DNA of 64,000 nucleotides from Caldilineaceae bacterium (lineage in GTDB: Bacteria; Chloroflexota; Anaerolineae; Caldilineales; Caldilineaceae): positions 37,236 through 101,235 of the forward strand of contig JAJEDI010000062.1 of NCBI GenBank assembly GCA_022821585.1, written 5' to 3'. The first letter of the stretch is position 1; each line of letters opens with the position of its first letter. The notes beneath the pieces are model-generated. The model saw only the letters and a program-made list of their open reading frames with translations, searched no databases and was not told the origin of the DNA. The position numbers and the translations under genes were made by a program. Positions 1-8,974 of the stretch are shown in pieces.

Positions 1-354
1 CATGAAGAAGCTGTCAAAGCGGCTGAACGAGATCAGGGCGCCCATGGCAAGAGCGCCGAGAACGACAGCTATCAGCATGCTCATGTTCATTGCGCCGGTC
101 CAGCCGGCACTACTGAGCGAGAGCGCCAGGATGAGATAGATGAAGCCGAGCAGCATCAGTGTGACTGCCCGCCCTTCGCGGAAATAAGCGAAGGGAACCT
201 GGGTCTGTTCGTCAGACCCATCGTGCGCGTCCGCCAGGTGAGCGGCGGCATCCTCAGACGCGTCGAGTACGTACTCTGAGATTCCGGTGTCGGCGGCAGG
301 ACCCGCTGACCCCGGAACAGTTGAGCGAAGTGGATCCCTATTTTGGTCTCGCAT
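1..354 (-). CDS. Membrane protein of unknown function, N-terminal part (runs off the left edge)
   Basis: An ATG at 352-354 opens a minus-strand frame that stays open for 118 codons to the window edge, so the 3' part is missing. The first 60 or so residues are hydrophilic and acidic (ADAHDGSDEQTQ). They are followed by two hydrophobic stretches, about residues 63-82 (VTLMLLGFIYLILALSL) and 89-110 (MSMLIAVVLGALAMGALI), which look like transmembrane helices. The gene lies 111 bp downstream of the 709-residue membrane-anchored protein on the same strand and may be its operon partner. In related bacteria such an N-terminus could belong to a transglutaminase-type membrane protein, but nothing visible here proves that. 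The existence of the gene is well supported; its function is unknown. Confidence 0.7.
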   Translation of the reverse strand, partial: MRDQNRDPLRSTVPGSAGPAADTGISEYVLDASEDAAAHLADAHDGSDEQTQVPFAYFREGRAVTLMLLGFIYLILALSLSSAGWTGAMNMSMLIAVVLGALAMGALISFSRFDSFFM

Positions 355-465
355 AGTCAGGCTTTCAGGTTGCCAGGCAGAGGACGTGCAACCGTATTCT
401 TGCAGCAGAATGGCGGCACATCGGCACCTGTCAAACCGGCAAGAAGATCAATCACAGTACAAGCA

Positions 466-2595
466 TTAGAGCAGCAGCCACAGCAGGCCGGCAAACAGAG
501 AACTCAGCACGACGGCCAGGGCGATGGCAAGCCACAGGCGCACTACGTTAATGCTCTCAAAGTGGCTGGTCAACCGCTGCGGCGGATCTGTCAGACCCAG
601 AAGCCACACCCGCTGCGGTGAGGCGTCGTCGGCCAATTCGCCCATCACGACCTGCACGGTGCTGTCGGAGACTAGCCGTCGCCAGCGGCCCGCTTCCAGC
701 CGGTGCTGGGCCGCGCGCAGAGACTGGCGAATCTCCTGTGCGGCGGCTTCGGCGCGACTGGAGGCGGTTGCAGAGGCAGTTGCGTCCTCTGCCGCGGCAG
801 CCTCTCTGTCCAGGGAAGCTGCCATACTGTGCCATTGGTCTCCGACTGGTCTAAAGTCCACATCGATAGCTTGTGTGGTCCGCTGCCACAGGAGTTGTGT
901 CTCCTGCTGAGTCTCCTGCTCCGTTGTCAGGAAGACGCTGCGCAAAAGCGCCCATCCAGGCAGTTGGGGCGTGTTCTGGGCCAGTAGCCGGCGTTCGCCG
1001 GCGTCGAGTTGGTTCAGTTGGATGAGAAACCCGTTCGGTTCCACCGTTAGTGCTGCATTTGCCGCCCCGGAAACTGACCAGGCATCAAGCAGGGCGTTCA
1101 GGGCGCCCTCACCGTCGACCCGCCTCTGGAAGATGGGGCGCGCCAAGGCACTGATGGACATGTCATTCTGGTTCACTGTAACCGTAATCTGCCAATTGGC
1201 AAAAAGCGTACGGTACTCCTGCCGCGGCAGAGTCTCCTCAGTCAGAAACTCTTCTCCGACCAGCTTGACTGCGGCCTCTTCATTGCCTTCCTGCAACTGT
1301 TGCAGGACTTCGTGCAGCAGGATGGCCCGCTGCTCGTCTTCCAAGGTGGCCGGATCGACGACACCGGCGGGCAGACGGGCCAACCTTTCGATTAGCAGAA
1401 GAGCCTGGGGCCAGTTCTCCTGCAAGCGGGCCGTCCGCAGCTGCTGCTGCAGACCCTGGGCCACCCAGCTTTGCAGTTCGAGGCGGGTCGGCCCTTGGGG
1501 CGTCGCCGGGAGGGCCTTTTCCGCCTCCGTCACCATCAGCGCGACGTAGACGTTATCGATGGAGCCATCACCGGCTATTGCACGCCTGCGATAGAGCGAT
1601 GCCAGCCGGTAGCGCACAGCGGCGAGAACGGTATCCGGCCGGACGCGTTCTTCGCCCAACTGCAGCGCTTGGGTGTATGCGGCCAGGGCCTGCTCATAGA
1701 AGCGGTCGCGTGTCGCGTTGCGGAGGGCGGGGGACTGTTGCAGCTGCGCGTACAGGTCACCCAGCCGCAGCATTGATTCCAAATTGTTTTGGGCGCGTAT
1801 CGCGTTCTGGGCGGCACGAATCTCCCGTATCCATTGTGGATGGAGCGTTTGGAAGAGGACGTCTGTCGTTGGGGGCCGCTCCTCGCGCAGCCATTCCAAC
1901 TGGCTGGAACGCATTTTCCAGCCGCGAGGGGATATCTGCAGCCAGCTGTCGGAGGGAGCCAGCCACTGGTCCATTTCGGCAAAGTCGATTGTTACGCGCC
2001 AACCGCTGATGTCGCTGGGCCAGGTGAGCAGCTCGGAGATCGGATAGTGGAAGTCGAAGGTCTGCGTAGCGGCGAGGGGCAGATCGTAGCGCAGGGTGAG
2101 ACGCCGCCTGGCATCAGCTTCGAACTCAGCCTGAACGCTCTGCCCCACTGTTTGACCAGCGGACTGGAGGGCGAGCGGTTGTCCGTCGAGGGTCACAGCG
2201 ATGTTGCGGGGTAGGGGGAGACCGGCGGCAGCGGCATCTGCAGGTTGGGCGACGAGCAGGGTCGCCGTGATCGTCTCTTTTTCCTCATTGTGCAGGCGGT
2301 AGGAGGCTTCGATTTGCAGAGTGAGCGAGCGGCCGTCTACGGTCGCGACACGAACGTCCAGGGTGTGGGTAAGCAGAACCAGCGATGTCTCGAGTGCAGG
2401 TTGCAGGAGAAGATGTGAGGCAACGGCAGATTCCGTTTGGCGTCGTCTTTCGGGGACATGGGTTTCAATCGAAGGCGCGGCCAGCAAGAGATCGCGGCCG
2501 CCGGACAGGAAGATTCCACAACAAAAGATACAGAGGAAAAACCGACAAAGAAAAGTTGCGATCTTAGGGCACTCTTGATAAGATGTAATGCGCAT
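466..2595 (-). CDS. Large exported protein with N-terminal signal/anchor and C-terminal membrane helix, unknown function
   Basis: A 709-residue protein when started at the ATG at 2593-2595, which has AAAGGGGTG upstream. The frame is open to 2706, but the extra 37 residues look non-coding. An N-terminal hydrophobic Cys-rich segment (FLCRFFLCIFCCGIFLSGG) acts as signal or anchor. The middle has beta-rich sequence, then an alpha-helical stretch (about residues 260-450, for example YEQALAAYTQALQLGEERV) resembling TPR-type helical repeats. A long alanine- and glutamate-rich helix precedes the C-terminal helix LWLAIALAVVLSSLFAGLLW, after which the protein ends. The bulk is probably outside the cytoplasm. 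It is followed by another membrane protein gene on the same strand. I do not recognise the family. The 79-bp gap to the next gene on the other strand is probably a divergent promoter region. Confidence 0.75.
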   Translation of the reverse strand: MRITSYQECPKIATFLCRFFLCIFCCGIFLSGGRDLLLAAPSIETHVPERRRQTESAVASHLLLQPALETSLVLLTHTLDVRVATVDGRSLTLQIEASYRLHNEEKETITATLLVAQPADAAAAGLPLPRNIAVTLDGQPLALQSAGQTVGQSVQAEFEADARRRLTLRYDLPLAATQTFDFHYPISELLTWPSDISGWRVTIDFAEMDQWLAPSDSWLQISPRGWKMRSSQLEWLREERPPTTDVLFQTLHPQWIREIRAAQNAIRAQNNLESMLRLGDLYAQLQQSPALRNATRDRFYEQALAAYTQALQLGEERVRPDTVLAAVRYRLASLYRRRAIAGDGSIDNVYVALMVTEAEKALPATPQGPTRLELQSWVAQGLQQQLRTARLQENWPQALLLIERLARLPAGVVDPATLEDEQRAILLHEVLQQLQEGNEEAAVKLVGEEFLTEETLPRQEYRTLFANWQITVTVNQNDMSISALARPIFQRRVDGEGALNALLDAWSVSGAANAALTVEPNGFLIQLNQLDAGERRLLAQNTPQLPGWALLRSVFLTTEQETQQETQLLWQRTTQAIDVDFRPVGDQWHSMAASLDREAAAAEDATASATASSRAEAAAQEIRQSLRAAQHRLEAGRWRRLVSDSTVQVVMGELADDASPQRVWLLGLTDPPQRLTSHFESINVVRLWLAIALAVVLSSLFAGLLWLLL

Positions 2596-2674
2596 AAAAA
2601 GATTCACCCCTTTGTCGAATGGGGTGATTACATGTAGAGATTTCGCACTTTCGTTGGGCACAGCCAGAGTGCAT

Positions 2675-2977
2675 ATGGTACGTTTGTTGATGCAGTGGGA
2701 CATCAAAATGGGACATGAACAGCCCTATTTTGAATTTGTCATGCGCGAATATGCACCGGGACTTATGCGGTTGGGAATCAACCCCGCTGAAGTCTGGTAT
2801 ACCATCTATGGAAACGGCCCGCAAATGTTAACGATTGGCGAAGTTTCCGATCTGGAACGGCTGCAAGCAGTACTGCAGAGTGAAACCTGGCAGAATTTGC
2901 AAAGGAGACTCCTGAGGCACGTCACCAACTACAATCAGAGAGTTGTTGAGGACAATAGCCGCACTTTTCAACTGTAG
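2675..2977 (+). CDS. Small protein, possibly dimeric alpha/beta-barrel (NIPSNAP/EthD-like)
   Basis: A 100-residue protein if started at the ATG at 2675; alternatives are ATG 2690, ATG 2708 and a frame open from 2588. The 2675 start is preferred because it preserves a first strand (MVRLLMQWDIK) and avoids overlapping the divergent gene. The order strand (RLLMQWDIKMG), helix (PYFEFVMREYAPGLMRLG), strand (AEVWYTIYG), strand (QMLTIGEVSD) and helices (LERLQAVLQSETWQNL, LRRHVTNY) resembles the ferredoxin-like fold of dimeric alpha/beta-barrel proteins. No catalytic residues are recognisable and no substrate can be named. It reads toward the HTH gene 68 bp downstream and may be co-transcribed with it. 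Confidence 0.6.
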   Translation: MVRLLMQWDIKMGHEQPYFEFVMREYAPGLMRLGINPAEVWYTIYGNGPQMLTIGEVSDLERLQAVLQSETWQNLQRRLLRHVTNYNQRVVEDNSRTFQL

Positions 2978-2986
2978 GGAAGGGGT

Positions 2987-3029
2987 TTGTCCGCCGTCCC
3001 CAACCGGTCGGGCAGTTGCCGGCGGACAA
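2987..3029. repeat. Perfect 10-bp inverted repeat ahead of the HTH gene
   Basis: TTGTCCGCCG at 2987-2996 is the exact reverse complement of CGGCGGACAA at 3020-3029, with a 23-nt loop. It lies just after the stop of the small barrel-like protein and ends 15 bp before the ATG of the HTH protein. No run of T follows, so a plain intrinsic terminator is unlikely. It could be an operator for the HTH protein or a leader hairpin. Confidence 0.6.
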
Positions 3030-3044
3030 TAATGGAGAGAATTC

Positions 3045-3515
3045 ATGGCACTTTACGTTCGGAAATTGGAGGAGGAAGAGTGGGAAGAGTTGGAACGTAC
3101 AATCCAGAATATGGAGAACGACGTTTCGATTCAGCGCCTGATGATCATCCTCCTGTCTGCTCAGGGCCAGAAGGTCCAGGAAATCAGCCGCGAAGTTGAT
3201 CTGCATCCTATCAATGTGCGGAAGTGGATCCATCGTTACAATAAACATGGCCTTGATGGTTTGCGCAGCGGAAAATCGCCCGGCCGTCCTCCCGTATTTA
3301 CGGCGGCGCAGCGGGAAGCGATCGTTGACATCGCCTCTGCCGATCCCACTTCACTGAATCTGCCCTTCAATCAGTGGTCGCTGCAGCGGTTGCGCAAATA
3401 CCTTATCGACGAAGAAGTCGTAGACCAGATCTCCGTGGAAACTATCCGTCAGATTTTGCGAGCACATGGCATTCAGCCCCGTCTCATGGGTAGCCAGAAC
3501 CAGGGTGAGCGCTAA
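3045..3515 (+). CDS. Helix-turn-helix protein, IS630-type N-terminal domain only
   Basis: A 156-residue protein with a clear GGAGAG Shine-Dalgarno sequence 5 bp before its ATG. Residues about 45-75 form a homeodomain-like HTH ([22 protein letters not shown]) followed by [15 protein letters not shown], a linker typical of IS630/Tc1-mariner transposases. A second winged HTH (residues 85-145, [16 protein letters not shown] and [17 protein letters not shown]) follows. The protein then stops where the DDE catalytic domain would begin, and no such domain is found downstream. It is either a domesticated DNA-binding protein derived from a transposase or a stable IS remnant. The intact start, its RBS and the inverted repeat upstream favour a regulator. 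Confidence 0.75.
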   Translation: MALYVRKLEEEEWEELERTIQNMENDVSIQRLMIILLSAQGQKVQEISREVDLHPINVRKWIHRYNKHGLDGLRSGKSPGRPPVFTAAQREAIVDIASADPTSLNLPFNQWSLQRLRKYLIDEEVVDQISVETIRQILRAHGIQPRLMGSQNQGER

Positions 3516-3615
3516 GGGACGCGCGAGGAAACCCGGCGCAATTCAGGAAACTCGGAATCAGTAGTTCTTGGTGCCGTGATCAGCGGCTGGTGAAGCGCTA
3601 GTGGATGGCGGTGTC

Positions 3616-4905
3616 TTACGAGCCATGCTTCAGAATGAAGCGGGTATCGATCAATATGGCCGCGCCGAGTGCGATCGATGCCCAGTCATAGACGCTGTGG
3701 GGGGTGGCGATCACCACACAGTCTGCTTTCCTAATCTCTTCTTCAAGATCGGCAACCGCGGCCAGAGGAACTCCCATATCCACCAGAGATGGGATGTAGG
3801 GGTCGTGATATCTGGCGTCCGCGCCTTTTTGGAGGAGGCGTTGCAGGATATCGACGACCGGTGACTCGCGCGCGTCGGCGACGTCGGGCTTGTAAGCCGC
3901 GCCCAGAACCAGGACGCGGCTGCCCTCAACCGCTTTGCCGGCATCGTTGAGGGCAGCCTGCACTTTTTGCACCCAATAGGGCGGCATCTCAGCGTTGATC
4001 TGGCCGGCCAACTCGATGAATCGGGCCCTGGCGTTGATCGACCTCATCTTCCAGGCAAGAAAGTGGGGGTCGACGGGAATACAGGGGCCTCCCACCCCCG
4101 GCCCCGGCGTGAACCGGGTAAATCCGAAGGGTTTGGTCGCGGCGGCCTCCAACACCTCCCAGCTGTCCAACCCCAGTTTGTCGCACATCAGCAGAAGTTC
4201 ATTGACCAAAGAGATGTTGATGAAGCGAAAGGTATTTTCGAACAGTTTGGCCATCTCCGCGGCGGACGGAGAAGAGACAGGTACAAGCGTTTCAAAGACC
4301 GGTCCATAGTAGGCCTGGACGGCGGCGAGGCAGTTTTCGGTCACGCCGGCTACGATTTTGGGCGTGGACTGAATGGTCCAGTCGGTGCGTCCGGGGTCGA
4401 CGCGCTCGGGCGAAAAGGCGACATAGAACGCCTCGCCCACTCGCCATCTGTGCGGTTGGGCGGCGGTTTCAAGGATGGGCAGGAGCAGTTCGGTCGTCGT
4501 GCCGGGATAGGAGGTGGACTCGAGGACGACGAGGAGGCCGGGATGCAGAAAAGGGGCGATCTCCCGGCCGCTGGCGAGAATGCTGGAGACGTCCGGCTGC
4601 CGATTGCTATCAAGTGGTGTGGGCAGGCAGATTGAGACCGCATCGCACTGGCCCAGGACAGCGTAGTCGCTCGTCGCGCGCAAGCGGGACGACTGGGCGA
4701 GTACTTCGGCATCGGCAACGTCGGCGATGTAAGAGCGCCCCTGATTGACGGCTTCGATTTTGATCGGGTCCAGGTCGACGCCGACGACTTCGTAGCCGGC
4801 TGCGGCCAGGGCTACGGCCAGGGGCAGACCCACGTAGCCGAGGCCGACGACGGCGACGCGCGCGCTGCGGTTGTGAAAACGATCGAACACGGTCAGCGCG
4901 CTCAT
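3616..4905 (-). CDS. Nucleotide-sugar 6-dehydrogenase (UDP-GlcNAc/ManNAc type)
   Basis: A 429-residue NAD-dependent enzyme of the UDP-glucose/GDP-mannose dehydrogenase family. It oxidises the C6 hydroxyl of a nucleotide sugar to a carboxylate for surface polysaccharide synthesis. The Rossmann motif VAVVGLGYVGLPLA lies at residues 18-31. The central dimerisation helix ENTFRFINISLVNELLLMC is followed by the catalytic-cysteine motif GPGVGGPCIPVDPHF. The C-terminal domain carries VLVLGAAYKPDVADARESP. The GPCIPVDP version, with Ile after the Cys, is typical of the UDP-N-acetylhexosamine branch (WbpA/WecC-like) rather than UDP-glucose dehydrogenase; substrate assignment is inference. No other polysaccharide genes are adjacent. 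It lies on the same strand as the thymidylate synthase, 36 bp apart. Confidence 0.9.
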   Translation of the reverse strand: MSALTVFDRFHNRSARVAVVGLGYVGLPLAVALAAAGYEVVGVDLDPIKIEAVNQGRSYIADVADAEVLAQSSRLRATSDYAVLGQCDAVSICLPTPLDSNRQPDVSSILASGREIAPFLHPGLLVVLESTSYPGTTTELLLPILETAAQPHRWRVGEAFYVAFSPERVDPGRTDWTIQSTPKIVAGVTENCLAAVQAYYGPVFETLVPVSSPSAAEMAKLFENTFRFINISLVNELLLMCDKLGLDSWEVLEAAATKPFGFTRFTPGPGVGGPCIPVDPHFLAWKMRSINARARFIELAGQINAEMPPYWVQKVQAALNDAGKAVEGSRVLVLGAAYKPDVADARESPVVDILQRLLQKGADARYHDPYIPSLVDMGVPLAAVADLEEEIRKADCVVIATPHSVYDWASIALGAAILIDTRFILKHGS

Positions 4906-4941
4906 TACGGGCAGGGGGTCATTGAATGGTGCCCGGCGCGG

Positions 4942-6033
4942 TTACGTGGACGCGGGGAACTTTTCCCGGTATACGTTCCAGTGTTCCTGGAAGACGTCGG
5001 GAGCGACGGTGTAGAGCATCTCCAGCACGAGCTGGCCGAGGCGGCGAATCTCCCACTGGGCGGCTTTATCGACCGCGCGCAGCCAGAGGAAGTGGCTCCA
5101 AGCGGCGAAGTTCATGCTGGTGACGATGCGGGTCTCGGTAGCGTTGGGCAGGAGAAACCGGGCGTCCTCTTTGCGAATGCCCATTTTCCGCAACTCCAGG
5201 TAGAGTTGCTGTATGAATTCCCAGGCTTCATCCAGCTTGGCCTGGGCCCCCATGTTGTCCTTGAAGGCCGGTGGAACAACGGCGCTCCATTCCCCTTTGT
5301 CTAATCCCACATACCTCTGGCTCTCCTGACTGAAGCTGGCCAGGCGGTGGCGCACCAGTTGGTGCGTGCAGGCGCGGCTGATCCCTTCGAAAAAGAAGGT
5401 GGCCGAACCGTGGTGGAGTTGGGCTTCGGCGTCGTCGATCCCGGGCTGGGTAAAGGCCAGCAGCGTCACGCGCAGGGGGCCTTCCTCGCGCGGGCGCAGG
5501 CAGGACGTGTCTAAATCGAGTGAGGGCATGGACGGGGGCGGCGGGATGGCGGCAGGTTCCGGGGCCTTGGCGCCGTTGCCGCTTGGGATATCGGCGGCGA
5601 ATTCGGCGTAGACTTTAGGGGCGATCGCTTGCAGAAAGGGCATCGCTTGCAACCCAATCCCGCGGCGGAAGAAGTCCAGCCAGACGCGGGTGTTGGCGCT
5701 GACTAGCCAGCTGCCGTCGGCTTCCTGCGTCACCTCGCAGTGGCGGTTGAGCATGCGCCAGCGGAGGGGTTCTTCGCTGTTGCGTACGCGCACAGTGGCC
5801 ACGATATGTTCGATGATGTCCTCGTGGCCTTCCTTGACGCGGTTGACGATGAACCGCGGCGCGGTGCCCATGCGGTGTGTGCTGCGATAGCAGACGCGGC
5901 CGGCATATTCTATGACATTTTCGGGGTAGGTGCTGGCGCCGTTCCAGATGGTGGCCAGGTCGCTCATTTCGAGCAGGTCAGCGGGGTCGAGGGCCGGATT
6001 GGCTTGGGAGTAGGCTACGAGTTCGATGTTCAT
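4942..6033 (-). CDS. thyX: Flavin-dependent thymidylate synthase, long form
   Basis: Converts dUMP to dTMP using methylenetetrahydrofolate, FAD and NADPH. The ThyX signature is intact: [20 protein letters not shown] with Arg228-His229-Arg230 followed by QRY. The upstream motif EGHEDIIEH (residues 68-76) matches the usual GH..EH region. The protein is 363 residues from the ATG at 6033, against about 220-260 for most ThyX. The extra length lies between EGHEDIIEH and RHR, where about 130 residues are inserted, including a proline-rich linker ([13 protein letters not shown]). The frame is open to 6099, but MNIELVAYS is a more natural N-terminus; neither start has a convincing Shine-Dalgarno sequence. 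No thyA was seen in the window. Confidence 0.92.
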   Translation of the reverse strand: MNIELVAYSQANPALDPADLLEMSDLATIWNGASTYPENVIEYAGRVCYRSTHRMGTAPRFIVNRVKEGHEDIIEHIVATVRVRNSEEPLRWRMLNRHCEVTQEADGSWLVSANTRVWLDFFRRGIGLQAMPFLQAIAPKVYAEFAADIPSGNGAKAPEPAAIPPPPSMPSLDLDTSCLRPREEGPLRVTLLAFTQPGIDDAEAQLHHGSATFFFEGISRACTHQLVRHRLASFSQESQRYVGLDKGEWSAVVPPAFKDNMGAQAKLDEAWEFIQQLYLELRKMGIRKEDARFLLPNATETRIVTSMNFAAWSHFLWLRAVDKAAQWEIRRLGQLVLEMLYTVAPDVFQEHWNVYREKFPAST

Positions 6034-6331
6034 GGGCACAGTTCTTGTATTGAGGTAGATGATGACGGCGATTTCGCCATTGCCAGTTCCTCTTGCCATT
6101 CCAGTCTAACAGATAATTCTGCTTCTAGACCTGAAAACTATGAGACGTAGCGGAATTGTGTGAGTAAAGTTTGGAATCGTTTCCTTTCCGTTGACGAGGA
6201 TTTGGCCGGTTAGACTTCACTTCATTCTTCTAAGCTTCTATTAATAGGGCGGCACGGCTGCTATTGGACGGAGTTCATGTCTGCGGTGCTAAAGTAATTT
6301 GTTTCCGTTCAGTTGATTGCCGTCGTGGAGG
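6034..6331. other. Intergenic region between thyX and livF, nothing recognised
   Basis: About 300 bp of lower-GC sequence upstream of thyX and downstream of livF. It must hold the thyX promoter, but no confident -35/-10 pair, RNA gene or terminator is evident. Confidence 0.5.
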
Positions 6332-7054
6332 TTAGGAGCCGCCCAGGAAGGCCCGGCGGACGTCGCGGTTGTCGAGGAGGGCCTGGGCTTCGCCTTCGTA
6401 GGCGTTGCGGCCCAGTTCAAGGACGTAGCCGCGGTGGCTGGCTTCGAGGCCCTGGCGGGCGTTCTGCTCGATCATGAGGACGGTAAGGCCGATCTCATCG
6501 TTGAGGCGGCGGATGTTGTCGAAGATCATGCGGGTAATCAGGGGGGAGAGGCCGGCGCTGGGCTCGTCCATCATCACAATCTTGGGTTCCAGCATAAGGG
6601 CGCGGCCGATCTCGAGCATGCGCTGCTCGCCGCCGGACATGGTGCCGGCCATCTGGCTGCGCCGCTCCGCCAGGCGCGGGAATAGATCGAAGATGTACTG
6701 GATGCGCCGGCGGGTGCGCGTCTGGTCGTCTTCGAGATACATGCCCATCTCCAAGTTTTCCATGACGGTCATCTGCGGAAAGACGCTGCGCAGCTGGGGA
6801 ACGATCGAGATGCCGGCACTGAGGACGACCTGGGGGCGGGCGTTGGTGATCTCCTGCCCATCGAAGTGGACGGTGCCCAGGCGCACACTGACGAAGCCGT
6901 AGATCGCCTTGAAGACGGTCGACTTGCCGGCGCCATTAGGGCCGATGACACAGACGATTTCGCCGGGATGCACGACGAGGGAAACGCCCTTCAGGATATC
7001 GAAGTCCTGATAGCCGGCATAGACGTCTTCGACGGTGAGAAGAGGGGCAGACAT
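6332..7054 (-). CDS. livF: Branched-chain amino acid ABC transporter ATP-binding protein LivF
   Basis: A 240-residue cytoplasmic ATPase, the usual LivF length, and the last gene of the livKHMGF operon. Walker A is GPNGAGKST, the signature is MSGGEQRMLEIGRALML, Walker B is IVMMDEPSAGLSP and the H-loop equivalent is LMIEQN, the Gln form usual in the LivF group. It would pair with LivG to power uptake through LivH/LivM of branched-chain amino acids or a related polar ligand. The gap to livG is 66 bp and contains a run of 7-bp repeats (7058-7085) directly ahead of the start codon. Confidence 0.92.
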   Translation of the reverse strand: MSAPLLTVEDVYAGYQDFDILKGVSLVVHPGEIVCVIGPNGAGKSTVFKAIYGFVSVRLGTVHFDGQEITNARPQVVLSAGISIVPQLRSVFPQMTVMENLEMGMYLEDDQTRTRRRIQYIFDLFPRLAERRSQMAGTMSGGEQRMLEIGRALMLEPKIVMMDEPSAGLSPLITRMIFDNIRRLNDEIGLTVLMIEQNARQGLEASHRGYVLELGRNAYEGEAQALLDNRDVRRAFLGGS

Positions 7055-7057
7055 TTT

Positions 7058-7085
7058 TAGTGGTCAGTGGTTAGTGGCCAGTAAC
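7058..7085. repeat. 7-bp tandem repeat (4 units, TAGTGGT type)
   Basis: Four consecutive heptamers TAGTGGT, CAGTGGT, TAGTGGC, CAGTAAC lie in the livG-livF gap, immediately upstream of the livF start codon. It is one member of a dispersed family found in at least nine places in this window. Confidence 0.7.
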
Positions 7086-7120
7086 TTCAGTGCCAGGTGA
7101 ATGGAATGAGGGCACCGGAT

Positions 7121-7870
7121 TCAGGCTCCAAAGTAGGCGTCGATGACGGCATCGTTTTGCAGGATTTCCTGGGGCGTGCCTTCGGCCAGCATTTCGCCGT
7201 GATTGAGCACGTAGACACGGCTGCAGAGATCGGCGATGAAGTTGATGTTGTGCTCGATCAGAAGGAAAGTCTTCCCCTGAGCGTTGAGTGTGCGGATACG
7301 ATCTTTGATGGTTTCGATCAGGGTTGGATTGACGCCGGAGGTGGCTTCGTCCAGAAGCAGGATATCGGGGTCGGGCATCAGGGCCATGCCGATCTCCAGC
7401 AGGCGGCGCTGTCCGCCGGACAGGTGGCCTGCCTCCTCGCCGGCCAGGTGCTCGATCTGGAGGAAGTCGAGCAGTTGATGGGCGCGGCGGGCGGTGCCGG
7501 CGGGGCTGGGCCGTAGCAAGCGCAGAAGCGAAGTATCCCGCCACTGGTGACTGATCAGCATGTTGCGGAGGACGGTCATTTTGCGATAGACGCGCACCGA
7601 CTGAAAGGTGCGTGCCAATCCCATTCTGGCAACCTGATAGGGGCGCGCCCGTGTCACGTCACGTCCCTTAAAGGATACTGCGCCGCCGTCGATGGTTTGT
7701 AAGCGGCTCAGGCAGTCGAAGAGGGTTGTCTTGCCGCTGCCGTTGGGCCCGATCAGACCAACGATTTCGCCGGGATAGACGGCGAAATCAACATTGTTGA
7801 CGGCGGCGAGGCCACCGAAATATTTGGAAACGGTATGCCCCTCCAACAGGGGTTTTCGGTCAGAGGTCAT
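7121..7870 (-). CDS. livG: Branched-chain amino acid ABC transporter ATP-binding protein LivG
   Basis: A 249-residue ATPase. Walker A is GPNGSGKTT, the signature is LSGGQRRLLEIGMALMP, Walker B is ILLLDEATSGVNP and the H-loop is LIEHNINFI. The C-terminal YVLNHGEMLAEGTPQEIL plus NDAVIDAYFGA is the typical LivG ending. The signature segment is preceded by the family's QSVRVYRKMTVLRNML region. It lies 42 bp downstream of livM and is clearly co-transcribed with it. Confidence 0.92.
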   Translation of the reverse strand: MTSDRKPLLEGHTVSKYFGGLAAVNNVDFAVYPGEIVGLIGPNGSGKTTLFDCLSRLQTIDGGAVSFKGRDVTRARPYQVARMGLARTFQSVRVYRKMTVLRNMLISHQWRDTSLLRLLRPSPAGTARRAHQLLDFLQIEHLAGEEAGHLSGGQRRLLEIGMALMPDPDILLLDEATSGVNPTLIETIKDRIRTLNAQGKTFLLIEHNINFIADLCSRVYVLNHGEMLAEGTPQEILQNDAVIDAYFGA

Positions 7871-7912
7871 GATCGCGGTTTGAGGCTGGTTGCGTATTCT
7901 TTGCAGTAACCA

Positions 7913-8974
7913 CTACTTGCTCCTGCCGACGCGGCTCAAGAGCCGTCCGAGCGATGTGCTGCTGCGATCTCCCAGCGTACCGAGGATGCCCTCCGGCATG
8001 AACAGCACAATCGCGACCAGAAGCACGCCAAGCGCCAGTAGATGCCTGTCGTACAGATTGGCCCAGAGGAGGTCCTGCAGATAGTAGATAACGACAGCGC
8101 CGAGGGGAGGACCCCAGACCGTGCCGAGACCGCCCAGCATCGACATCATCACCATCTCGACGGTGCGCGCTTCGACGAAGACGACATCAGGATCGATGTA
8201 AGTGTTCTGCCAAGCCCAGAACCCGCCGACGATCCCCGTGAAAAAGGCGGCGATCATGAAGGCGGCGATCTTGTGGAGCGTCGTGTTGATACCGCGCATT
8301 TCGGCGCCGATTTCGTCCTCGCGGATGGCGATCAGGCTCTGGCCGAACTGGCTGCGCTGGATCCACCAGATCAGCGACACGACGAGGCCCATTACGGCCA
8401 ACATCAGATAGTAGTCGCCCAACCGGTTGAGAATCGGGGGCAGGTTGAGGCCGACGCCGCCGCCGGTGAACGGGCGGAGCACGCGTGCGATTTCGCGCAT
8501 CGCCACCAGGGTCCCGAGCATGGCGATGGAAAAGTAAGGTCCTTTGAGACGCAGGGTCGGCAAGCCGACCAGGAGGGCGAAGAGGGCCGCGGCAACCCCA
8601 CTGGCCGGCAGGGCCTGCCAGAAGCCCCACTCGGGGGAGATCAGGAGAGGGGCGCCGGTCACGAGGATGCCCATGATATAGGCGCCGATGCCGAAAAAGA
8701 CGGCGTGGCCGAAGTCGACGTAGCCGGTCATGCCGCCGATCAGATTCCAGTTGGAAGCCAGGGTTACCAGCACAAAAATCTGGCTGCCGACGAACAGGGC
8801 GACGCTGGAGACGCCGGTGTACGGGTACAGAGCCAGCAGGAGCAGCAGCAGAAGCCAGAGCACCAACCCGATCCAGCCGGCAAGGAGCGAGTGAACAGGT
8901 GCGAGAAATGGGAGGGAAGGCTTCCTCTGCGCTCGTTCCTCGCTTTTGTTTGCGGGTGTGCCGGTTCCCATCAC
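7913..8974 (-). CDS. livM: Branched-chain amino acid ABC transporter permease LivM
   Basis: A 353-residue polytopic membrane protein with about nine hydrophobic segments, for example IGLVLWLLLLLLLALYPYTG and LLVGLPTLRLKGPYFSIAML. The LRLKGPYFSIAMLG and GGLGTVWGPPLGA motifs are diagnostic of LivM. It forms the membrane channel with LivH. Its ATG overlaps the livH stop by four bases (ATGA), showing translational coupling. The roughly 25-residue hydrophilic N-terminus is longer than usual; an internal start is possible. Confidence 0.92.
   Translation of the reverse strand: MMGTGTPANKSEERAQRKPSLPFLAPVHSLLAGWIGLVLWLLLLLLLALYPYTGVSSVALFVGSQIFVLVTLASNWNLIGGMTGYVDFGHAVFFGIGAYIMGILVTGAPLLISPEWGFWQALPASGVAAALFALLVGLPTLRLKGPYFSIAMLGTLVAMREIARVLRPFTGGGVGLNLPPILNRLGDYYLMLAVMGLVVSLIWWIQRSQFGQSLIAIREDEIGAEMRGINTTLHKIAAFMIAAFFTGIVGGFWAWQNTYIDPDVVFVEARTVEMVMMSMLGGLGTVWGPPLGAVVIYYLQDLLWANLYDRHLLALGVLLVAIVLFMPEGILGTLGDRSSTSLGRLLSRVGRSK

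Noticed and set aside
3045..3515. Complete IS630 insertion sequence
   Set aside because: No DDE domain and no paired terminal repeats were found around the HTH gene.
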